From Bacteroidales bacterium (GTDB lineage Bacteria; Bacteroidota; Bacteroidia; Bacteroidales; UBA3824): a stretch of 13,385 bases of DNA. The stretch's first letter is position 1. Each line of letters starts with the position of its first letter. This document shows, in pieces, positions 1-5,959 of this stretch. The translations under genes were made by a program, and so were the position numbers. Below the pieces are notes generated by a model. That model ran no database searches. It saw nothing but the letters and a program-made list of their open reading frames with translations, and was not told where the DNA came from. The DNA is taken from NCBI GenBank assembly GCA_017645985.1, contig JAGCNK010000054.1, positions 1 through 13,385 on the forward strand, read 5' to 3'.

Positions 1-1
1 G

Positions 2-898
2 GCATTAAATGTTCTCCCTATGAAAGCCGACGCCGACAAATTGGGACGTGTTACACTTGCAATGGCTTACATGCTTTATGCCGAGGCAGTTATGTATCAA
101 AACGATGATACCCGCAAATCTACTGCTCTCAAGTATATGGAAGAGATAATCGCATCTGGGAAATACGCTCTCGTTGATGATTATGCCGAAATATTTACCG
201 TAGAGGGTGAATGGAGCAGCGAATCAATTTGGGAAATCAACTACATAAACGATGGCGCAGTTCGCTCGTGGGGCTGGCCTCAGGGTGCAGGTGGAACAGT
301 TCTTCCCCGTTTGATTTCGCCTCGTAGCTGGGCCGACGGCACCGACGGTATCGAAGGCGGATGGGGCTTTTGCCAAATTCGCAAGGAGACCGCCAACCTT
401 TTTGAGGACAACGACACTCGCAAGGCAGCCTCCATCTACGACGCTTCGGCTTACGACTACGAAAAATCATGGGCTTCTACCGATTTGTTCTTGATGAAAT
501 ACATCGCTCGCAGCGGTTACAATGCAAACCAATTAGCTGACGCCGACCTCAACTACGGAAACAACTTGAGAATTTACCGTTTTAGCGAAACTCTTCTCAA
601 CGCCGCCGAACTTGGCAGTCCCAACGCTCAACAATATCTTGATATGGTTCGTCAGCGTGCTGGTCTTGGCTCAGTTGCCGCCAACGAAGAAAACATTATC
701 AACGAACGCGCTCTTGAATTTGTAGGCGAAGGCAAACGCTATTGGGACCTTGTACGCACCGGACGCGCCGCTACAACACTTGTACCCGACAAAGATGGTT
801 TCCGTACTAACACTTGGAGCAGCAACAAAAAATATCTGCCCATTCCCCAGAGCGAAATCAACGCTGCCAATGGCACTTTAAAACAAAATGCATATTAA
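2..898 (+). CDS. SusD-family outer-membrane nutrient-binding lipoprotein, 5'-truncated by window edge
   Basis: This is the C-terminal part of a RagB/SusD protein. The frame is open from base 2, so the start, signal peptide and N-terminal TPR half lie outside; about 298 of the usual 500-550 residues are visible. Family hallmarks seen are a GRVTLAMAYMLYAEA helix near the left edge (usual form GRATKGAA..LLA), IYRFSETLLNAAE (usual RYSEVLLMYAEA), INERALEFVGEGKRYWDLVR (usual ERR.EL.FEG.R..DL.R) and a terminal YLPIPQSEI followed by LKQN. SusD proteins sit on the SusC TonB-dependent porin at the cell surface and help to bind and import oligosaccharides. The next gene starts 20 bases downstream, so it is part of the same operon. 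Given the GH16 and GH128 genes behind it, the ligand is inferred to be a beta-1,3-glucan. The family assignment is firm; the ligand is inference. Confidence 0.95.
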   Translation, partial: ALNVLPMKADADKLGRVTLAMAYMLYAEAVMYQNDDTRKSTALKYMEEIIASGKYALVDDYAEIFTVEGEWSSESIWEINYINDGAVRSWGWPQGAGGTVLPRLISPRSWADGTDGIEGGWGFCQIRKETANLFEDNDTRKAASIYDASAYDYEKSWASTDLFLMKYIARSGYNANQLADADLNYGNNLRIYRFSETLLNAAELGSPNAQQYLDMVRQRAGLGSVAANEENIINERALEFVGEGKRYWDLVRTGRAATTLVPDKDGFRTNTWSSNKKYLPIPQSEINAANGTLKQNAY

Positions 899-918
899 TC
901 ATTAAAAATTAAGAAGTT

Positions 919-2307
919 ATGAAAAAACTTTTAACATATACAGCATTTGCGGCAATGATGTTGACCGCTTGTGCGCCCGACGAGCACGAAGACATAAATA
1001 TTGCAGCCCGTCCTTCAGCTTCGGATATTTCTGTCGACTATAAAATGTTGGACAGCAACAAGGTGCAATTCAACTTGCTCAACACTGGCTGCAATCCCAT
1101 CTGGTATTTCGACGACAATACGCAAAGCACAGTAAACGGATTCATCAAGCAGTTTCCCGTTGCTGGCACTTATACCGTAGAAATCAAGATGTACAACCAT
1201 CACGGAATTTGCGACGGCAGCATTGTAAAAGAATTCTCTTTTGATCAATCGTTCCTCGATTTTGGCGAGCGTAAAAAGTTCGACGGCACCAACCTTTGGA
1301 CCAACGAAGTAGAAATTACCAAATACTACGCTACCACAGGCGACTGGAAAGATATAACAGATCAATTGTCGATATCTCAAAACAAAGAAATATTTACTGT
1401 AGACGCTCCTACGGCAAACGTAGAGAAATGGCAAACACAAGTGCACCTACACAGCAATATAAGCTCGTCTGCCGACAAAAACTACCTTTTCCGTGTATCA
1501 ATGGTGGCAAACGCTAAACACGACAACGTAACTATAAAACTTACCGATGATGCCGACGACAAAAACTTCATTTTTGCTAACGAAGGCAAATACAAACTCA
1601 AAGCAAACAAGCCCGAAACCTTTGAAATAATAGCCAAAGGTGTAGACGCTGCCAAATTAAACCTTGTGTTCGACTTTGGAGGTCAGCCTGAAGAATTCAA
1701 TGTATTTATCTACGACATTGTTTTAGCAGAATACGACGGCGAAATTCCTGAAGAAAAACCCGAACCTGTAGCAGTATTTGAAGAAAATCCTGATGGCGAC
1801 ATTCTCGACGATGTAGCATCATCTTGGAAAACAACCACATATCACGGCGATGCCGGCTGGGGCGAAATGGGCGACTGGACTATTACCCCCGGAGGCTACA
1901 ACTACACAATCCATTACACCAACGCCAGCGACGGACAGTGGAAAGCTCAGTTCAGACTTATAAGCCAATACCTTACCGAAGCCGGTCAAAAATACGACAT
2001 CCGCGTAAAGGTAAAATCCGACAAAGACATTCCTCAAGCCACATTCAAAGTAGTGTCGGTAGACGAAAAGAATGCCAACTTCACAGATGAAGGAATTCGC
2101 AAGGATATTGACGCAGGCGAAGTTACAGAATTTGTTGTAAACGGTATTTCTTCAGAAAACGCTATGGAAATTACTCAGCGCGAAGGTGATTTCGACGACG
2201 GTAGCGGTGTTCAGAAAGGCGGATTAACCATTCTGTTAGACTTTGGCGGCAACCCTGCCAACTGCACCGTTGAAATCTTCGACATAGCAATTCAAAAGTC
2301 GAAATAA
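919..2307 (+). CDS. Surface glycan-binding lipoprotein (PKD-like domain plus two tandem CBM-like domains)
   Basis: A 462-residue lipoprotein that starts MKKLL and has lipobox LTAC with lipidated Cys18. Residues about 30-110 form a PKD/Ig-like domain (GTYTVEIKMYNHHG near 83-96). Two homologous beta-sandwich domains follow, roughly 124-272 and 301-460. They share a GDW motif, WQTQVHLHS (W171) against WKAQFRLIS (W341), and FDFGG (251-255) against LDFGG (440-444), each leading into a final IYDI or IFDI strand. No catalytic signature is visible. The position directly after SusD and this PKD plus tandem-domain layout match SusE-position surface glycan-binding proteins of beta-glucan utilization loci. 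The likely job is to hold glucan at the outer surface for the co-encoded endoglucanases. The GH16 gene begins 24 bases downstream. The lipoprotein and domain duplication are seen directly; glucan binding is inferred from context. Confidence 0.82.
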   Translation: MKKLLTYTAFAAMMLTACAPDEHEDINIAARPSASDISVDYKMLDSNKVQFNLLNTGCNPIWYFDDNTQSTVNGFIKQFPVAGTYTVEIKMYNHHGICDGSIVKEFSFDQSFLDFGERKKFDGTNLWTNEVEITKYYATTGDWKDITDQLSISQNKEIFTVDAPTANVEKWQTQVHLHSNISSSADKNYLFRVSMVANAKHDNVTIKLTDDADDKNFIFANEGKYKLKANKPETFEIIAKGVDAAKLNLVFDFGGQPEEFNVFIYDIVLAEYDGEIPEEKPEPVAVFEENPDGDILDDVASSWKTTTYHGDAGWGEMGDWTITPGGYNYTIHYTNASDGQWKAQFRLISQYLTEAGQKYDIRVKVKSDKDIPQATFKVVSVDEKNANFTDEGIRKDIDAGEVTEFVVNGISSENAMEITQREGDFDDGSGVQKGGLTILLDFGGNPANCTVEIFDIAIQKSK

Positions 2308-2331
2308 CAACATATAAATTAAATAACACCC

Positions 2332-3450
2332 ATGAAAGCGATGAATCTTACATTATTAGTGTTAACGCTGCTTGCCTTCGGTGGCTGTAGCGACAAGGAC
2401 GACGACACCCCCGTTCCCGAAAAAAGAGTAAACATCTCGGTTTCGCCCGAAAACGCGGCGGTAAATTTCGAGGGCGGAGTACTGGAACTCACCGTCAATG
2501 CCGACGGCGACTGGAGCGTGACCTCAAAATCTGATTTCTGCACCGTTGACCGCAAGGGCGGCATCAAGGGCGAAACCACGATAAAGGCTACAATCTCCAA
2601 AAACACCTCTGCCGACAAACGCACAGCCATACTCAATTTTCTCGGCGGCAAAACATCCTTCGACTTTCAAATAGTTCAGGGATACGACGAGGCAAGCTTC
2701 AACAGCGGCGAAATCACCGCGCCCGAAGGCTACAAGCTAGTTTGGCACGATGAATTTGACAGTGAGTCGCTATCAAACGACTGGACCTACGAGGTGCAAA
2801 ACTCAGGCTGGGTAAACAACGAGCTGCAGAATTACCGCAAAGGCGAAATCGATGGTAAAAACACTGTTGAAACCAACAACGGAATCCTTAATATCAACTG
2901 TTTTAAGGGTAACGACGGAAAGGTGTACAGCGGAAGAATTTACGCTCACGTAAACGAAGGCTGGCAATACGGATACATCGAGGCTTCTATCAAGCTTCCC
3001 AAAGGCAAAGGCACTTGGCCGGCGTTTTGGATGATGCCCGTAAACGTAGACTGGGCTAACGAAGGCTGGCCTAAATGCGGCGAAATCGACATAATGGAAG
3101 AGGTTGGAGCCAATCCCAACTATGTGTCGTCGAGCCTTCACGCCGAAGGACACGTGCACACTCTTGGCAATCAGGTAACTCACGAAATGCTCTGCTCTGG
3201 TGCTGAAGATGGTTTCCACACATACGCCATAGAATGGACCAAGGAGAAAATCACCACTTATGTTGACGGCAAAATTCAATTGTCGTACTCATCTGATGGC
3301 ACTGTTAAAAACTATCCCTACGATAAGCCATACTACATCATACTCAACCTTGCTTGGGGTGGCGACTGGGGCGGATACAAAGGTATCAACGACAACGATC
3401 TACCCACCACTATGCAGGTGGATTATGTGAGAGTATTCCAGAAGAAATAA
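2332..3450 (+). CDS. BACON-domain GH16 endo-beta-1,3-glucanase (laminarinase-type) lipoprotein
   Basis: A 372-residue secreted lipoprotein. The signal peptide ends in lipobox FGGC (Cys19). The ATG at 2332 is preferred over the ATG at 2341 because it supplies the N-terminal Lys. Residues about 33-117 look like a BACON domain (ISVSPENAAV, then WSVTS, RTAILNF, FQIVQGYD). The GH16 domain spans about 133-370: YKLVWHDEFD opening, NNELQNY (162-168), WPAFWMMP (229-236), and the catalytic signature EIDIME with nucleophile Glu251, Asp253 and acid/base Glu256. The extra residue in the ExDxxE motif is the beta-bulge form typical of laminarinases rather than lichenase-type E-x-D-x-E enzymes. The C-terminal MQVDYVRVFQ strand completes the fold. 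The enzyme should hydrolyse internal beta-1,3 (or mixed-linkage) glucosidic bonds at the cell surface. It is in one operon with SusD, the SGBP and the following lipoprotein. Confidence 0.95.
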   Translation: MKAMNLTLLVLTLLAFGGCSDKDDDTPVPEKRVNISVSPENAAVNFEGGVLELTVNADGDWSVTSKSDFCTVDRKGGIKGETTIKATISKNTSADKRTAILNFLGGKTSFDFQIVQGYDEASFNSGEITAPEGYKLVWHDEFDSESLSNDWTYEVQNSGWVNNELQNYRKGEIDGKNTVETNNGILNINCFKGNDGKVYSGRIYAHVNEGWQYGYIEASIKLPKGKGTWPAFWMMPVNVDWANEGWPKCGEIDIMEEVGANPNYVSSSLHAEGHVHTLGNQVTHEMLCSGAEDGFHTYAIEWTKEKITTYVDGKIQLSYSSDGTVKNYPYDKPYYIILNLAWGGDWGGYKGINDNDLPTTMQVDYVRVFQKK

Positions 3451-3522
3451 TTTTATAGTGTTTTTAAATTTTTAACCAAAGTACAGTTAATCTTATTATT
3501 TGAACCAAAAAACTTAAATGAA

Positions 3523-4368
3523 ATGAAAAGATTCTTTATTAACGCAATGATGGCTGCCGCCGTGCTGACAAGTTCAGCAATGTTGGTATCGTGCAGCAAA
3601 GACGACAGCGATGAACCAGAAGCTGTAATCGAAGACCAAACCCCCATCGATCAAGTTGCTGAAAATGGCGGCAACAATACCGGTGGCGGCACTACCAACA
3701 CCGGCGGCGGAACCACCAACAACCCCACCGACAACCCCATTGTTACACCTCCTCCTGTAATTGCAGATTACTCAAAGGTGGATTGTCTCAACGGAAGCAA
3801 CTATTTTATTATCCGTCTCAACGCTGATGCTTATGCTTACTTGGAAACTCAAAACAAGATTAAGGAAAGACTCGACGTTGACGATGTTAACACAAAATTC
3901 TACGTTTGGGACAACACCTATACAGTAGGCAAACTTACCGGCAAAGACTGCTTTGGCAATGATACCGAAGGCGGCATCACCTCTATCAACAACGGCGGAT
4001 GGTGCGGTGGCGGATGGTGCAGACTCACTCCGTTTGACTATTCTCAAATCGACGAGTCGTACACACTCCACATCTCTTTGCGTTGCAACAAATCGTGCGA
4101 CGACTGGTATATGGCGTTCCAAAATCCCCAAATAGGTGGTCCTGAATACAAAATCACCAAAGAAAGCGTTGACCTCTACGGCAACAAGTTTGACCTCAAC
4201 ACCAATGGAGAATGGAAAGAGTTTGAATTCTCAATTGCCGACATGATCGACGCCGGTGTGGAACTCATCAACTTCGACGGCAGCAAAGGAATCAACTTCC
4301 CCTGCTACGGCGGTTTCGTAGGTGCTACAGTGGATATGGACGCTATTTTTATCTACAAGAAGAAATAA
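3523..4368 (+). CDS. Cys-rich hypothetical lipoprotein of the glucan locus, possible glycan-binding protein
   Basis: A 281-residue lipoprotein of unrecognised family. The signal peptide ends MLVSC (lipidated Cys24). An acidic stretch follows, then a flexible linker with two NTGGGTT units and a Pro-rich end (about 49-79). The C-terminal globular domain, about 82-281, looks beta-rich and ends GATVDMDAIFIYKK, a finishing strand reminiscent of carbohydrate-binding beta-sandwiches. It has seven Cys besides the lipobox one (88, 143, 161, 166, 188, 192, 261), including a GGWCGGGWCR motif at 158-167, and many surface-type aromatics. No glycosidase signature was found. The tether, linker and globular-domain layout and the position between two endoglucanases suggest an accessory surface glycan-binding protein, but this is inference. 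An overlapping ATGAAATGA at 3518-3526 gives a two-codon mini-ORF touching the start. A strong terminator hairpin follows the stop. Confidence 0.85.
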   Translation: MKRFFINAMMAAAVLTSSAMLVSCSKDDSDEPEAVIEDQTPIDQVAENGGNNTGGGTTNTGGGTTNNPTDNPIVTPPPVIADYSKVDCLNGSNYFIIRLNADAYAYLETQNKIKERLDVDDVNTKFYVWDNTYTVGKLTGKDCFGNDTEGGITSINNGGWCGGGWCRLTPFDYSQIDESYTLHISLRCNKSCDDWYMAFQNPQIGGPEYKITKESVDLYGNKFDLNTNGEWKEFEFSIADMIDAGVELINFDGSKGINFPCYGGFVGATVDMDAIFIYKKK

Positions 4369-4404
4369 GCAATTAGTTTGTCAGTTTCATCAGCAACCGT
4401 TCTT

Positions 4405-4446
4405 AAGGCGCAATTATTAATCAAACAATACATTGCGCCTTTTTTT
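4405..4446 (+). terminator. Intrinsic terminator/attenuator inside the glucan operon
   Basis: A perfect 10-bp stem, AAGGCGCAAT (4405-4414) with ATTGCGCCTT (4432-4441), has a 17-nt loop and seven T at 4440-4446. It lies 36 bases after the Cys-rich lipoprotein stop and ends 26 bases before the GH128 ATG. That gap is too short for a separate promoter, so GH128 transcription must either read through it or start upstream of the hairpin. Confidence 0.8.
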
Positions 4447-4472
4447 CTCAAAACCTGCATAATATTATAATC

Positions 4473-5798
4473 ATGAAGAAATCAATATTTGGTATCACTC
4501 TTATACTGGCGGCAATGACGATGGGAGCATGCAGCAGCGACGATGATGCTACCCCCAACGAACAGCCCACCGACGAACAGTCGTTGACCAATCCTGACAA
4601 CGGCACTGCTCTTTCGGGCGACAGCACAGAGTATATCTTTCAACACAAATCGGCAAAACGCGGCATCGGATTCAACCGCATAACAGCCGCCATGGCGTTC
4701 AATGTGGGCAACACCATATCATGGGCATACAACTGGTCTGGCTCGTGCGACAATGCTGTGGCTGACGCTTTCGACCAAAGCGGCGTAGAATTTGTGCCAA
4801 TGGCGTGGAATAGCAAAGCCAACTACAACGATATTGCCCAATTTGTACAAGCTCATCCCAACACAAAGCACATTCTCGGCTACAACGAGCCCAACCTCAC
4901 CGACCAATGCAACGAAACTCCCACTCAAACGGCGCAAACATGGCCCAACTTTATCAGTTTTGCAAAAAACAACGAACTTGAAACTGTGTCGCCGGCAATG
5001 AACTACGGCACTTTGGCAGGATATTCCGACCCGTGGAAATGGCTTGATGAATTTTATTCTATCGACGGAATCAACCTCAACGATATATCGGCAACGGCTG
5101 CGCACTGCTACATGTCAAACAATGGTGCACAACTCGACTTTGCTAAGAAATTTGAAAAATACAACAAACCTGTTTGGATTACAGAATTTGCCGCATGGGA
5201 AAACGAGCAACCTTCTACTGCTGAAGGTCAACAAGCATTTTTGGCAAAAATGGTCAACGCCTTTGAGCAAACTCCGGGCATAGGTCGCTACGCTTGGTTT
5301 ATGTTTGATTATTCGCAACCTCCCACCAAATATCCTTTTATCGGATTGGTTTACAATCAGTACATTACCGATTTGGGACTTATATATTTCAATATGTCGT
5401 CGTTTGACAGCGATTTGGTTTATCCTCAGGGCAAATGGTTTCCTGCAGAGCATTACCGCGCTTGCAGCAACGATATTGAAATATCAGTTAGCACCGACCC
5501 TTCGAACGGAATTCTTATGATTTCGGGTTTCAACAAGGGCAAATTCGCCGAATACAAAGTAAAACTTACCAAGGGCGACAATTATCTCAACATTCGCTAC
5601 ACAGCCAACCGCGAATCTGAATTTGTGGTGCAAGTAGATGGCAACGAATCCTTTACGGCAGCACTTCCGTCTAATGGCGACAACTGGCTCAACGCCAAGG
5701 TAAAAATCACATCCGACGAAAACCGCGACGCTGTTATCCGCATCAGCGTCAACTCAGGACGATTAAACATCAACCGCTTGGCTGTCAGCAGCAAGTAG
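4473..5798 (+). CDS. GH128 endo-beta-1,3-glucanase lipoprotein with C-terminal CBM6/35-like domain
   Basis: A 441-residue lipoprotein with lipobox MGAC (Cys20) and an acidic/Asn-rich linker to about residue 50. The catalytic (beta/alpha)8 domain, about 60-330, matches the glycosyl hydrolase catalytic core of GH128. It opens KRGIGFN with ISWAYNWS (82-89), carries the probable acid/base in ILGYNEPN (Glu139) and the probable nucleophile in PVWITEFA (Glu238), and has YAWFMFDYS (273-281) on a late strand. GH128 enzymes cleave internal beta-1,3-glucan bonds. Residues about 334-439 form a beta-sandwich with the CBM6/CBM35 pattern (AEYKVKLTKGDNYLNIRY, FVVQVDG, LPSNGDNW, LNINRLAV), likely a substrate-targeting module. 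The gene is the last of the operon and sits behind an internal terminator, so it may be expressed at a lower level. The family call is strong; the exact glucan (laminarin, curdlan, yeast-type) cannot be read from the sequence. Confidence 0.92.
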   Translation: MKKSIFGITLILAAMTMGACSSDDDATPNEQPTDEQSLTNPDNGTALSGDSTEYIFQHKSAKRGIGFNRITAAMAFNVGNTISWAYNWSGSCDNAVADAFDQSGVEFVPMAWNSKANYNDIAQFVQAHPNTKHILGYNEPNLTDQCNETPTQTAQTWPNFISFAKNNELETVSPAMNYGTLAGYSDPWKWLDEFYSIDGINLNDISATAAHCYMSNNGAQLDFAKKFEKYNKPVWITEFAAWENEQPSTAEGQQAFLAKMVNAFEQTPGIGRYAWFMFDYSQPPTKYPFIGLVYNQYITDLGLIYFNMSSFDSDLVYPQGKWFPAEHYRACSNDIEISVSTDPSNGILMISGFNKGKFAEYKVKLTKGDNYLNIRYTANRESEFVVQVDGNESFTAALPSNGDNWLNAKVKITSDENRDAVIRISVNSGRLNINRLAVSSK

Positions 5799-5922
5799 TA
5801 CAACATAACATCGAAAAGATTTTCGGCAAACTCATAAAATTGGTCTCATAAAGTTTATAATAATTCAGTTATTTTTTTATTTTTTTCCAACACAAGTAAT
5901 TTGTAAGCAGTTTATTGATTTC

Positions 5923-5957
5923 AGGGCGCGATAGAAGTGATTTCTGCCGCGCCCTTT
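5923..5957 (+). terminator. GC-rich hairpin between the convergent glucan operon and regulator
   Basis: AGGGCGCG (5923-5930) pairs with CGCGCCCT (5948-5955), and an inner AGAA/TTCT pairing extends the stem. On the + strand it is followed by TTTATTTATTTG, which fits termination of the glucan operon. On the - strand the hairpin comes four bases after the regulator stop but lacks a T-run. It probably serves both transcripts, more strongly on +. Two further T-runs at 5872-5878 and 5880-5886 have no clear stem before them. Confidence 0.6.
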
Positions 5958-5959
5958 AT

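Noticed and set aside
3451..3522. Possible promoter before the Cys-rich lipoprotein (ATTATTTG around 3495-3505)
   Set aside because: The -7 match is off at two key bases and no -33 box is spaced correctly; the 72-base gap is best read as intra-operon.
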